DNA of 64,000 nt, from the NCBI GenBank assembly GCA_010015745.1, contig ML978185.1, positions 232,730-296,729 of the forward strand. The letters are read 5' to 3'. The position numbers and the translations under genes were made by a program. Source of the stretch: Setomelanomma holmii. Its lineage: Eukaryota; Ascomycota; Dothideomycetes; Pleosporales; Phaeosphaeriaceae. The stretch's first letter is position 1. Each line of letters begins with the position of its first letter. Below, in pieces: positions 34,821 to 46,397 of this stretch. The notes below the pieces were generated by a model. That model searched no databases and had not been told where the DNA came from. It worked only from the letters and a program-made list of their open reading frames with translations.

Positions 34821-35585
34821 GGTGTTGGTTGTGGCGCAATGGCCCGCGGGTGCGGTGCTGTTAAATGGCAAGCACCAGTGACTCGACCTCGAGGGCGTAT
34901 AGGCTTCGAAAATTGGTTATCGCTGCGGCACCATGGGAGATTCGCGATCGTAAACGTGGTAGAAGAGCACGAGGTGCTCGTGGCAGTGGCCGCGGAAGAC
35001 GCGACAGTTTAGGAAGTCTGTTTGGGCGGCCGCACGGTGACTGCGGAGATTGAATGAGTGCAGACTATGGAATGCGCTGCAAGGGGAGGAGGAGGAGAGG
35101 GGTCGTCGCAGGCTCGAGGCTGTAGATAGCAGAGTGTTGGGGTCCGAAATAGCCTGCTCCTCTGAGTTGCTGCAGGCGAGGAAGGCGCAGTCTTTCGTCG
35201 TAATGGGCGTGCGTACGGCTGAGAGTCTAGATGCAGTCGTGATTGGCGCGTCGTATTGGTGGTGGAGTACCACAGCAACAGCAATGCACCTTCTTTCTTT
35301 CAGCTGTCGCAAGGCTGGAGTGCAGACAAAGAGAATGCTCGTGATCTGGTGCAGCGGACAAGCACAGGTCAACTCGTGCTGGAAACACTTGGGACGCCGC
35401 GTTCAGAGCTTGTTTTAGGCCTGTTCCTGGACGGCCGCTTCACAGGGTCTGGTTGGCACCACAGCAACCGCGAAACGTAAGCCAAGACCCAGCGCACGCC
35501 CACCGACGTTTGACAGCCTCCGATCTCCGCGCCAGTGCCCGCTTCTGCACGCGATGCCCTCACATGCCTGCACACCAGCGTGAGT
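34821..35585. promoter_or_regulatory. Divergent intergenic region, NIPA transporter / COG4
   Basis: A 765-bp space between two divergent start codons that must carry both promoters. Frames on either strand lack domains and ATG starts. No specific site recognised. Confidence 0.45.
35554..35583 (+). other. Nine-codon upstream ORF in the COG4 leader
   Basis: ATG at 35554, nine sense codons (MPSHACTPA), TGA at 35581-35583, two bases before the COG4 ATG at 35586. If the mRNA includes it, ribosomes would terminate at the true start, allowing short-range reinitiation. Whether it is transcribed is unknown. Confidence 0.35.
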
Positions 35586-37983
35586 ATGGCTGTTGCTAAT
35601 GGGGACCTCGAACCGACGCGCGATGTCTTCGCCGCCACATCGGTGGCTGAGATCCATGCTGCCCTCCACCAGCTGCACGAGCACGAGGTCACGGTGACGA
35701 AGCAATTGAACACGCTCATCGCCTCCCAGAAGGACCTGTCGCGCGAACTCGGCCGCCTCGACCTCCTTCGCGCCCACCTCGGAACCCAGGCGGTCAACAC
35801 GCGCGCCATCAGTAATGGCATGCTCTCAGACGCAGCCTCGACTGCAAACCGTATATCGAGTGCCGTGAAGCGACTCGACCAGGAGCAGTCCAACGTCAAG
35901 GCGACGCTCGAGGTAGTCGAACAGGTGGCAGAGCTGAAGGCATGCGTGCTAGGTGTGCATGGGTCCATGGGAGCCCCGCAGGACTGGGAGACGGCCGCCT
36001 CATACCTGAGCCGCGCCTCCAAGATACCCGACAAGGTTATCAACGGCAGCTTTGCGGAAGAGATTGTGCCCACTGCAGAGGTGCCTGACCCGCCACGGGT
36101 GACGTTGGATGCGGCCGCCGAATCGCTGTGCGGACTGTTCCTGCGCGAGTTCGAGAAGGCTGCAAAGGAGGGAGATGGCTCAAAAGTGACACGCTTCTTC
36201 AAGCTGTTTCCCTTGATCGGGCGGACTGGCGTTGGCTTGGATGCATACGGCAGGTACGTGTGCCAGGGCGTGGCTTCACGAGCCCGGGCGAACTTCAATT
36301 CTGCCCCGCCAGCGCAGCGCAGTGAGGGCTTCTTCTACGGCAACACCATCACCAAGCTATTCGAGCACATTGCGCAGATTGTAGACGGGCACGAGCCGCT
36401 GGTCGAGCAGCACTATGGCCCTGGCATGATGGCGAAGGTCATCGAGCGTCTGCAGATAGAGGCAGACGTGCAGGGCGGCATTGTGCTCGACACCTGGCAG
36501 GAAGAACGCAGCATTGACCGCAAGTTGACTGACATCAAGTCGTATGCCTTCTCTTTTCTTGTTCAGAGCTTCCTGCCTTCTCAGAAGCCCTCGGGTGGCA
36601 CGCCACGCTCCAACTCGCCAGCCAGTGCTGTCCGAACGAGCGAAGATGAAGGCGTCAACATGAAGGAGGTCGATGGCCTCCTGGGAGAGAGTGCGTTAAT
36701 GCTTGGAAGATGGGCTTTGTACTCACGGTTCATTTCTGACAAGTGTGCGGTAAGTGAGTCGGTAGTTCCCAGATTTCACGTACTCATTCTTTCAGTCCTC
36801 TCAGCCCGAAGACCGCATCGATCATGGCCTTGTGATGCCCGAATTTCTTGCCACCAGCAACCTGCAGAAGAAAGTGTCGAGCCATCTCATCGAGCCCTTC
36901 AACGTCATGACTACATTCTTTTTTCGGCGGTCTGTCGAGAAAGCCTTCCAGCTCGACGAATCGCCATCTGACCTCACCCTGAACCCCACGAAGCCACTGG
37001 GCTCCAATCCGCCATTTATCACCTCCGCGGTGGACGACGTCATGTACATTGTCAACCAGGTCCTTCAGAGGACATTAGCTACCTCGCAGCGCGCCATTAT
37101 CGCTAGTGTAGAGCCTACCATAACCCGCGTTCTGGGTGGAGACTTCATTGGCATGATTCAACGGAAGATGCGTGACGAAAGCTTCCCACAGCCCGTAATA
37201 CAAGGAGGATTGCCGCCGGAAAACAAGGTCATCGCATTCCTCCTACTCATCAACAACTTAGACGTGTCGAACGACTATATCAAACGCATTGTTGAGCAGC
37301 AGCTGACCAAAAGATCGCACTCTGAGGGTGAAGAGGGCAAGTCGCCCTTACAAGAGCTCTTCCCATTCGGACACGACGCAGTCTTTGTCGAGGGAAGGCT
37401 GAAGGCACTGCAGAAGGGCTTCATTGCCAAGAGCACCGAACTCATGAACGACGGCATCACCGTATTGTTCACGAATGTTCTCAAACCACGCGTCCGCCCT
37501 ATCCTAGCTGAAGCGTTCCGCGATATCGACTACGCACCACTGGAAGATGATGAAGATCTCGAAGACGGTATGGAGGATGATGCCGACCTCGTCAAATCGC
37601 GCTTCGACCGCGGCTGGGGTGTAGTCATTCGTCCTATCAAGCGCATCCTCACTGCCGCGAACTTTGATCGCTTGCTGGCTCTGGCCCTTGAGTACCTCGC
37701 TAGTGCTCTCGAGAAACGTATACGAAGCTATTATGGCAGGGTCAACGAGCTTGGAGCCGTACGACTCGAACGCGATATTGCGGGAATCATCACAGTTGCT
37801 GTTGCGGGTGGCAAGTACGGACTGCGTGACGCTTTCACCAAGTGCACGCAGATGACCCTCATCATGAACATGGAGAATGATGAATGGGAAGAAGTAGCCG
37901 ATGATACTACTGGTGAGTCGGGCATAGCCTGGGTTTTGGATGTAGAAGAAAGGAAGAGGGTGCGAGCCATTGTCAAGGGCTAG
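35586..37983 (+). CDS. COG4: Conserved oligomeric Golgi complex subunit 4
   Basis: Exons 35586-36749 and 36796-37983, joined over a 46-nt intron (GTAAGTGA ... TTTCAG, phase 0), give 783 residues. The N-terminal ~150 residues form coiled-coil-like helices (EVTVTKQLNTLIASQKDLSREL). The COG4 core contains FPLIGRTGVGLDAYGRYVCQ and LVEQHYGPGMMAKVIERLQIE. The second exon has FNVMTTFFFRRSVEKA and SAVDDVMYIVNQVLQRTL. The C-terminus has GLRDAFTKCTQMTLIMNMENDEWEEV, matching the end of the family. COG4 is part of lobe A of the tethering complex for retrograde vesicles within the Golgi and so supports glycosylation. An in-frame GTG upstream extends the frame but the ATG at 35586 is the natural start. Confidence 0.94.
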
Positions 37984-38528
37984 GTACTATCCTGAGCTAC
38001 ATGACATGGAAGCACCTGCAGCACCTTGGATCAGAGTGCCCAGCTGTGAGCAACTTTGACGAAAGAGTGAAGGAACCCTAGATGCTACGTCGGCCACCTG
38101 TTCGCCTCTCTCAGGGCAATTGTAGATTGTCAAGCGAGGTTTAAGCCGAGTAGATCTCACCGCAACCTCTCGAATGTCTTGGCAAGCAATCTAATCAAAT
38201 GCCATGCAGCAGTCCTTCATCCGACAGCACTCACGCGACGTGCGACGCTCAGAACACGCGCTGCATTCCATCTCACCCTTCTTGACCACTTAGGATCGGG
38301 CCGTCTATTCCCCTGACTTCCGTTCTTGCCGAATACGGCCAACGTGGCACGTGCCCGAGCGCGATCTCGTTTTAGCGTATGCTTGGCTTGAACACCTTTG
38401 CGCTCTCACATCTCTTGTTCACGCAGCATACGATGACCGTTTCTTGACCTGTTGGGTATTGCATAGACCCTGCGTCGCATTGTTACCGATATGCTCTACC
38501 AATAACCAAACGTTGCTTCGCCTCGAAC
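37984..38528. other. Intergenic
   Basis: About 545 bp between COG4 and the mannosidase, same strand. One frame (38351-38623) overlaps the next gene and has no domain. Nothing else seen. Confidence 0.45.
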
Positions 38529-40091
38529 ATGCGGGGCCCATCCTTACTAGCCTGGATCTCTATCCTGCCCCTGTCATTGGCTCAGTGCCCAATCTATACA
38601 AGGTACTCGAGCCAACGGCATGACCCTTTCTCGACTGGAACATATGAACTCCCGTACATGCGACCTATACCTCCATGCCGAACATTCTATAGTCACGAGG
38701 TTGAAGAGACGCTTGAAAGACTGAGGGGTGTCATTGTTGATCCGGACTTATTTCGCTTATTTGAGAACACCTGGCCGAGCACATTGGACACGACGATTGC
38801 TTGGCGAGGTTGGTCGAATGCGACTGCTGATTTGAAAGATGAGCAATATCGAACTCCAAAAGAGGAGGAGTTATCACTCGTCATCACCGGCGACATCGAG
38901 GCCATGTGGCTCCGCGACTCCGCAAATCAACTGCAAGCCTACATCAGCTTGCTCAGGCCAAATTCAAGCTTTGACAGTCTTGCGAGTGTTTTCCGAGGAG
39001 CCGTCAACCTTCAGGCACGCTATATCTTGGAGAGTCCGTTCTGCAATGCGTTCCAAGCCCCAGATGAAGCCGGCATTGTCCGCAGCAGCAGCAGGAACTC
39101 CGATCAGATCACGCCCTACTTTGACTACTATAAAGTATTCTCCTGCCAATGGGAACTTGACTCTGTGGCTTCCTTCCTTCAACTCTCCGTTGACTATGTG
39201 ACTGCCACACACGACTACGAATTCTTCCAGAAGAGCTCGAACTGGACGAAAGCAGTGCAAACAATCCTAAGCACAGCGAAAAGCATGATGATTGATTCAT
39301 ACGATGCGGAAGGAAACTGGCAGCACACACCATACACGTACTGCGCGCCATATGGAGGGACACCCATCAATCAATGCAATGGCTCCCCTCATCGTGGTAA
39401 CATTGGTCTTGTCCGCTCGTTCCACCGCCCCAGCGACGATGCTTGTGTATACCAATACTTGATTCCGTCCAACATGATGTTTAGCGCGGCTCTGAACGCT
39501 TCCTCCTTCATCATGGAGAAAATCGCCCCCCGCAATTCCAACCTCACAGCCTGGATGCGGCAAATGTCCACGGGCATCAACCGCGGCATCCTAGACCACG
39601 CCATCATCAACGATCCCAAATACGGGAAAGTCTACGCTTTCGAAGTGGACGGCTACGGTTCGCACATCAGCATGGACGATCCGAACATTCCCTCCTTACT
39701 CTCCGCCCCGTTCTTGTCGTATACAACCACCCACGACCCAATCTACCAAAACACACGCCGTAAGATTCTCTCCCGCGACAACCCCTACTACGCATGGGGC
39801 CCCATCATCAGCGGCGTGGGAAGCATGCACACACTGCCTGGCCGCGTCTGGCCCATGGCGAATATTATGACGATACTGACGTCCGACGACGACGTGGAGA
39901 TTATAGCGAATCTGAAAATGCTGCTTGGGAGTACGCATGGGTTGGGACTTATGCATGAGAGCGTGGATGCGCATTTGGAGGGCATGTATAGTAGGAGTTG
40001 GTTTAGTTGGGCGAATGGGCTGTTTGGGCAGGCGGTGCTGGATTTGGAGAGGAGGAAGAGGCATATCTTGGAGATAAGTTTTCAGGGATAG
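38529..40091 (+). CDS. Secreted exo-alpha-1,6-mannosidase-like protein, glycoside hydrolase family 125
   Basis: A single exon of 520 residues. The N-terminus MRGPSLLAWISILPLSLAQC is a signal peptide with cleavage likely near residue 18-19. Family GH125 features are GDIEAMWLRDSANQ (about 121-134, sugar-binding WLRD), then SDDACVYQYLIPSNMM (about 302-317) with the acid-residue region. GVGSMHTLPGRVWPMANIMTILTS and LMHESVDAHLEGMYSRSWFSWANGLFG follow. The enzyme should trim non-reducing alpha-1,6-mannose from N-glycans or cell-wall mannan, outside the cell or in the secretory pathway. The length is near the family norm (~500). Several NxS/T sites are present (N97, N145, N238). Confidence 0.93.
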   Translation: MRGPSLLAWISILPLSLAQCPIYTRYSSQRHDPFSTGTYELPYMRPIPPCRTFYSHEVEETLERLRGVIVDPDLFRLFENTWPSTLDTTIAWRGWSNATADLKDEQYRTPKEEELSLVITGDIEAMWLRDSANQLQAYISLLRPNSSFDSLASVFRGAVNLQARYILESPFCNAFQAPDEAGIVRSSSRNSDQITPYFDYYKVFSCQWELDSVASFLQLSVDYVTATHDYEFFQKSSNWTKAVQTILSTAKSMMIDSYDAEGNWQHTPYTYCAPYGGTPINQCNGSPHRGNIGLVRSFHRPSDDACVYQYLIPSNMMFSAALNASSFIMEKIAPRNSNLTAWMRQMSTGINRGILDHAIINDPKYGKVYAFEVDGYGSHISMDDPNIPSLLSAPFLSYTTTHDPIYQNTRRKILSRDNPYYAWGPIISGVGSMHTLPGRVWPMANIMTILTSDDDVEIIANLKMLLGSTHGLGLMHESVDAHLEGMYSRSWFSWANGLFGQAVLDLERRKRHILEISFQG

Positions 40092-41154
40092 GGGCAAGGG
40101 GAGGGAAGAGAGGAGTCCAGCAGAAGGGTTTGAGGTAGCGTGTTAGGGTCCAGGTCATCATCGACAATTTGTAGTGCTGCGATATGTCTGCGGGCTGGTT
40201 CTCGAAACTTCACTGCGTCTAAGTCTTCATTGCGCATAGCATTGAAGGACGTTCAGATGCAGTGTTTTTCAGTCAATAAACATTAGTATTTCGGCGCTGC
40301 GGATCTTGAAAAGAGGTAGAGAACGTGATGCTGCCCAGGATCAAACGTCTCTGAACCAAATGACAAGCATGTCCTGCACCCTAACGCAACGTTGCATCTA
40401 GATTTCCAGAATTACTAGCATATCTCTCCCTGAGCAGAACTCATAACATGAGGCTAAGTACCTGCACCCATGTTGTTTCAAGGCCATTGCCGCCCCCACA
40501 AACCGGCCCCAAGCTGGCCCTAGCGCGTACTAGCCCCCATTCCAAACCTGAGGCACGAACCACTCCCTCTCACACTCCATGTCTCAGTGCCTCCTCCGTT
40601 CCTAACATTACGCCGTGAATATGCTCGACCGACCTATCGTAGGTCGCGCAAGATGTTCACGTCGCTAACCCACATGAGTTGATCAGCTTCGCCATGCCCA
40701 ACTTATCTGCTTCCAGATGGATGAGACGCGAACCACAGACCTCATCTGCGTCCTTCGTACTGTGCCGTCAAATACGCTGCGGGATGGACCGAGCTGTGCA
40801 GATGTAAGTTTTATGGCGTTGCGCTGAGGCAAGGCGTGCTATTGCTGCGACGCACCGTGGACGGAGGTAGGTTCTGCGAATATGTAGGCCACGAAGGAAC
40901 ATTTCTTACCTCTCGATCGACATCATCTCCTACGTTCGTTTTTCATATCAGCTTACACTGTCTGACTCTGCTCTTGCCCGTTTGGGCTACATCGTTCATT
41001 CGAAGCACTTTCGCTCAGCCTCATTGTTGGCTTGACTCTTGGCGTCGTGGGCATAATCGGACCTAACTCTGTCCTAAAGATTGCGATCTTCGCTGTTCAG
41101 TATCTTGGACACATTGCAGCCTACCTAGGTCGCGTGGAAGACCAGGAAGCCAAT
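40092..41154. other. Intergenic, 1.06 kb
   Basis: Contains no recognised gene; likely the 3' flank of the mannosidase and the promoter of the next gene. The frames at 40836 and 41032 on the plus strand are leader sequence of the gene that starts at 41155. Confidence 0.45.
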
Positions 41155-43399
41155 ATGCATTTTATCAGTCTGCTCCAGGCTTGTGTGCTTCTACTAGCAG
41201 CACGTGTCAATCTAGGCCTGGCTGCAACATCACCACAGACCCATCGTATGCTGAAGGCGGCAACGAAGAGGACGGACCTGTATAGGCGAAGTACGCGAAT
41301 TAGCAAGAAGTTCGGAGCGGACTTTGCATACATCGAAGGTGTGTACCGTATACTTATCTTGGGATAGGCTACTGACCACTTCACAGAGGAGAATGGCTGG
41401 AATGGCGGAACCACTTTTGCTTCGCAAGTCACAGCCAAGTCACAGAAGTCAGTAATGGCTCTCGAAGAGATTGAACATCATCTACAGGACGTCCAGTGTG
41501 AGGACGGAATCCTGAGAATGGGCTTTGTGGACAAATCCTCAGCACGAGATGCGTTTCACTCTTGTCATGGGGAGAATGGCGGTCTTGTTGTCACATCGCA
41601 CGAAAGCTGCAACGACGACGGACAAAGAGCGGTCTATAGGTGAGAAGCTCTCAAGCAACCTTTTCGGCCACATGCTCATTGTGTCAGAATTCATGATGTC
41701 AGCTTTGCCAACGACGGCGAAGCGCTCGAACTCTCTGTAACAGAAGTATCATGGCAGAATGCCTTTGATCACTTGGTCATCTCATTTGGACACACTCTGG
41801 ACGATCATCTCTTTCGCAAACACTCCGACTTCGCCAAGATCCGCAAGAAGCGTCAGGCCATCGACATACCCACCAATACTTCCGACAGTGTCAACACAGT
41901 GATCTTCAACCTCTCATCGCAGCTGATTGACAAGACCTTCGTGGCAGACAGCTTCCTTGTTGGCCTTGTGCAGTTTGCGGGAATTCCTACGATTCCCATT
42001 GAGATGGGATGTAAGAATTGCACAACAAAGGGACAAGTAGCTCTTACACAAGGTGCTATCAAGATCGATACCACGCAGATTGATATCATTCCAGATTTCC
42101 TCGAAGGCGGTGATGATGGGAAAGAGATTACCAACGTCATCACTGGCGGCTTCATGGAGCTCGCGGCAACTGGCGTGGGCGCACACTTGGAGATATTCGC
42201 AAAGCCGAAGGCGTCCGGCGCTTTCGAGATCGCGTTGTTCCCTGTGCCTATTCTAGGATTCGTTGTTCCCGGAATCGGACAGGCCGGTGCTGTGTTCGAG
42301 CCGAGAATCGCCGTTGACTTTGAGATAAGTGGAGGCTTTGAACTCAACTATGGTATCGATGTTGCCGTACGTATCACGCCTCCTCATTTTTGACGTCAAT
42401 CTGACTTACATGCACTAGATCCCCGACCAGTCTACCATCCGCCTCGACCTCACGAACATCGGCAACAGCGCCGTCACTGGCTTCCAGGCCTCGACACTTA
42501 CGCCTCTCCCGTTCAATGCAAGTGCCACAGATATCGATGCCATTCTCGGTCTCGCTTTCAAACCGACCATTCCCATCGGGTTCGAGTTCACCGACAAGCT
42601 GAAGGCCGAAGTCTCAGTGTCCATGAACCTACCACGCCTGAGTGCGAAACTCTCCACCAACGTGGTTGCTAATTGTGGGAACGGCACGAACTCAACACAT
42701 ATTACCTCGTCTACTGCCCCATATGCGAACACAACGAGCCGTTCCCTACCTACTCTCGGTCCGCTCGTTCTTGTCGAAGCAAACGTCTCCGTTACAGTCG
42801 ACGTTGCTATCGGTCTTACCCTCCCGCTCCTTCCACCTCCGTTGAACGAAGTGACCAACGACGCAAACATTTTCACCGCCAACCTCCCCTTGGTGACGTC
42901 TTGCATCAACCCGCAAGATGCTTTCAAGCCAGTCACCCCAGCCGTGGCCGATCAATCGTGCAACACGACTACTACAACAACAATCCATCATACCTCAACG
43001 GCAACGCATACTTCGACCGCGCATGTACGCTTGAGCAAGAGCACGACATCGACAGCAACGATTGCGGTGAAAGAACCAACCATGCCGAGCGAGACACTCA
43101 TACCTTTCCCACTAAACGCGACTCTGCTCAGCAGCGCAGTGTCGTCTGTGAGTAATGTGACGTTCGCACTGATATCTCCTACGCCGACACCAGCACTGTC
43201 GGTCACAACTATAGTTGAGTCCTCTGGCTTCTTGCAGCCAAGCAACTCGAGCATCGCGCCGGCGCAGCAGACTGGTGTGGCTCAATTCACTGGTGCGGCT
43301 GTGCGTGGGAGCGAAGTACCCAGTCTCAGATGGAGGTTGATGGGTTGGCAAGTTGATGTGCTTGGAATTAGTGTGGCTATCGGTGCAATGATACTTTGA
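41155..43399 (+). CDS. Secreted GPI-type surface protein (fungal paired-domain family)
   Basis: Four exons (41155-41338, 41387-41639, 41688-42366, 42419-43399) join in consistent phase (1, 2, 0) over 48-52-nt introns to 698 residues. The start MHFISLLQACVLLLAARVNLGLA is a signal peptide. An N-terminal ~110-residue domain ends VSFANDGEALELSVTEVSWQ. After DFAKIRKKRQ, a possible kexin site (KKRQ), lies a large beta-rich domain with a two-Cys MGCKNCTTKGQ loop. It then runs into a Thr/Ser-rich stalk (TTTTTTIHHTSTATHTST). The end has a hydrophobic segment (VDVLGISVAIGAMIL) fitting a GPI signal. The layout resembles fungal proteins with two adjacent domains of unknown function (DUF7029/DUF7223 in my recollection, not checked). 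Role unknown. Confidence 0.85.
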
Positions 43400-43963
43400 G
43401 GTTACGTTCGTAACGTGTTATGATAGTTTTGTATGATACCCTGTGCGACTTTTAATTTTCGCGGAGCATGAGGCGTTATTGGATCACGACATGGCAAGAG
43501 GTCGTGCCGGTTCGTATATAGTTCAGCATTCTAGCATAATTCTAGCTTTGAAGCGCACTTCCAAGTTCCTGTACTGAGACAACAAGGCACAGCGTGTTTC
43601 CTTTCGACATATCGAGGGTCTCTCGCCTAGCGGGGCTCTCATATCGAGCGAACCCCAAGCCAGACACCGAACATCTACAGCAATAGATCTCTAGTCCATA
43701 AAGTACCTCGTCTCTGTCTGTAGACATCACGATAAGCAGTGGTTAGCCTGTCACGCCGAACTGCCGCACCAAGCCATGAAGCACATATGAACCCATAGAT
43801 TGATGTATTCCACGCCTAAGCACCCTACGCCGTCCATGCCCATCACCATCGCTTCATGTATGTAACCTCATCGGCCGCTCAAACTCCTCGCTCATGGTAT
43901 CTCATGCTTATCACTTCGCCCTTCTGCTCCATCCCATACACATCGCTCCCTCACTCCACCCGT
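43400..43963. other. Intergenic, convergent 3' ends
   Basis: About 560 bp between the ends of two convergent genes. A minus frame 43542-43730 has no domain. Nothing recognised. Confidence 0.45.
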
Positions 43964-44322
43964 CTATTTCGCAATACCATCCGTCGCATTGAAGCAATCC
44001 CCAAACTGCTTGCTGTGCTTATTACTCGCGTGGTCGGTCAACATCTTCTGGCTCGTGGTGCCTTGGAACGTCTGGAAGCATGTTTTGCACTTGATGGTTT
44101 GGGCGGCGGCGTTCTAGGTCCCGCGTTAGCGATCTTCCTCTCATCCCTTGGGCCATATGTGCGAGTAACGTACGGCTTTTAGTTGGGATTTGGCCTCCTT
44201 GGGACCTGAGTCGCCCTTACGATCGCGCTTCTGCTGTGCCCTGCGGTGGTGTTAGTATGGCTGCCTCGCTCGGTGGGAGAGGTGTGGTTGGTGTGGTAGA
44301 CGTACTTGGCTCCGTTACCCAT
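43964..44322 (-). CDS. Small zinc-binding SERF/4F5-related protein (77 residues)
   Basis: Three short exons (44322-44306, 44240-44174, 44113-43964) joined over introns of 65 and 60 nt (both donors GTACGT; acceptors CGCAG and CCTAG) give a continuous 77-residue protein. It begins MGNGAKAQQKRDRK, the conserved start of the SERF-like At2g23090 family. It ends with a C2H2-like zinc site: CKTC at 37-40, then HASNKH and DCF. Family members are small basic nuclear or cytosolic proteins of poorly known role. The first exon has only 17 coding bases, which is why no long frame marks this gene. Divergent from the zinc transporter at 44852. Confidence 0.9.
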
Positions 44323-44851
44323 GGTGAACAGTGGCTGGAATTAGTGCGCTGGTGGTGAGTTTGGGATATGGAGTCTTGTGTAATCTTTGCGCGTGTGAAA
44401 GTCGTGCTTCGGTGAGATATTTTGCGCCAGCGGAGGGGTCTGGCCGTTGGACCCTGAATAGCGGTATGTGATCGCTCCGACGCTAGTCTCAGTATAGCCG
44501 GGGCTATCACATGACGTGCATATTCACGATCACGGTTTGGCGATTCTCGTTACCACACTTCCAATTTTCAATGAATAGTCCGCGCATTTAATTACGTGAC
44601 TAGCCTCCCATGGCAGGTGCGGGTAAGCTACGCGCCGGCTTGAATCTTCGTACGAGGCAGGCATGACACGGTAACGTTGCAGGTGGCAGAAACGATATGT
44701 TATCGATCGTGTGTAAGGTGTCGAGGCTGGTGTTGCACGAGGACTATTTCTTCACGGCTTTCCCGGCCGTTCGTGTACTTTATTAACCTTTCTCAACCTA
44801 CAAATCTTCCTTCCGATCTTCCTTCCTCGTCATCATTCGTATCCTTTCGTC
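44323..44851. promoter_or_regulatory. Divergent intergenic region, SERF-like gene / zinc transporter
   Basis: A 529-bp space between two start codons on opposite strands. It contains CACATGACGTGC (44508-44519), similar to a CRE/bZIP core, and a pyrimidine-rich tract (44771-44840) just upstream of the transporter ATG. Regulation by zinc is not shown by the sequence. Confidence 0.4.
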
Positions 44852-46067
44852 ATGGCGCATTCTCATAGCCACGAGCATGCAGGCGGCGAGGAGCATAAGC
44901 ACGAACATGGAGATAAGCATGGTCGTTTTCAGCTCGCAAGAAAGACACGCCTACGTGCTGTTATTGCTATATCGTTCTGCTTCTTTCTCACCGAAATCTC
45001 GATCGGCTTCTATACGAAATCTCTAGCACTTGTAGCAGATGCCTTCCACTACGTGTGCCTCATACTACTTTCCCATATTCATCTTACTAACAAACATCCA
45101 GCTCAATGACCTCATCGGCTTCATCGTCGCCCTGGTTGCTGTCCAAGTTTCAGAACGCAAAACCTCCCCACCAGACCTCTCCTTCGGTTGGGCCCGCGCT
45201 CAACTCCTTGGTGCCTTCTTCAATGGCGCATTCCTACTCGCTCTCGGTCTGAGCATCGCACTGCAGTCTATCGAGCGCTTTATCTCCATCGAGCACGTCG
45301 AGAACCCAAAGCTTGTCCTAATTGTCGGCTCTGTCGGCCTCTTCCTGAACTTGATCAGCGCCTTATTCCTTCACGAACATGACCACGACCACGGCCACGG
45401 CTCTGTAACCGACATCGAAAATATCTCACCAGCACCCACGCACGCAGCGCACATGCACATCACCGCATCGCCCAAGAAACACGGCATGGACCTCGGTATC
45501 CTGGGTGTTTTGATACACGTCCTCGGCGACGCAATCAACAACATTGGTGTCATCATCTCCGCAGTCATCATTTGGTTCGTCAAGTCGCCGAATCGCTTCT
45601 ACGCCGATCCATCAGTTAGTATGTGGATCGCCATCATGATTCTGATAAGCGCGATACCCTTGACGAAGCGCAGCGGCAAGATCTTGTTGCAGTCTGCGCC
45701 GCTGGGCGTCAAAATTGACGACATCAAGCACGACTTGGAGTCGATTCCTGGTGTGCAGAGTGTGCACGAGCTGCATGTTTGGCGTCTCGATCAGAAGAAA
45801 GCGATCGCGAGTGCGCATATTGTGGTTAGTGATCCGGACATTGCGAGCTTTATGAGGAACGCGAAGACGTTCAGGGAGTGCTTGCATGCGTATGGTATCC
45901 ATTCAGCGACGTTACAGCCGGAGCTTGGTGCAGGTGCAGAACAGGAGAGTGATATCGAGATGGCAACATCGGGTGTGACGAGTGCGACGAGCACGGCGCG
46001 ACCGAGTATTGAGAAGTGTGGGTTGCCATGTGCAGTTGTGTGCGAAGAGTTGAAGTGCTGTAGTTGA
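44852..46067 (+). CDS. CDF-family zinc transporter, ZRC1/COT1 type
   Basis: Exons 44852-45052 and 45102-46067, joined in phase 0 over a 49-nt intron (GTGTGC ... CTTACTAAC ... CCAG), give 388 residues. A His-rich N-terminus (HSHSHEHAGGEEHKHEHGDKH) precedes six helices. Metal-site motifs are HYLND in helix 2 (completed across the exon join) and HVLGD in helix 5, the HxxxD pairs of vacuolar Zn/Co exporters. A second His-rich loop (HEHDHDHGHG) lies between helices 4 and 5. The C-terminal domain (VHELHVWRLDQKKAIASAHIVV) is the cytosolic ferredoxin-like dimer domain, ending in a Cys-rich tail (CGLPCAVVCEELKCC). It should load Zn2+ into the vacuole in exchange for protons. Confidence 0.95.
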
Positions 46068-46397
46068 GAGTTGTTTGACGATTGAAGAGGATCATTATAA
46101 GAATATTCATACATACTTGTGACTCCTGGATACAAGTCAAATGTATGCCATGCCCTGCCGTCAACGCAAGACACATGCACTGACTTCACAATATCCATCG
46201 TCGAAAATTTGAATAACTCGCCTCAGAGACATGCCTCAGAACATAGAAACGACAAGACCAACGATAATGTAGCGTCGGTAAATTGAGAGATGAAGGAGCC
46301 TACCATGTCGGCGATTCCTGGTAGCCCTAATGTCATGCACCAGGTCTCTTGCACATTCTCCGCCCTTATATCGATCCGAGAGAGATAGAACTTGCAG
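46068..46397. other. Intergenic
   Basis: About 330 bp between the zinc transporter and the HET pseudogene, two convergent 3' ends. Nothing recognised. Confidence 0.4.

Noticed and set aside
35369..36298. 309-codon minus-strand frame
   Set aside because: Antisense to the first exon of COG4, which is clearly real.
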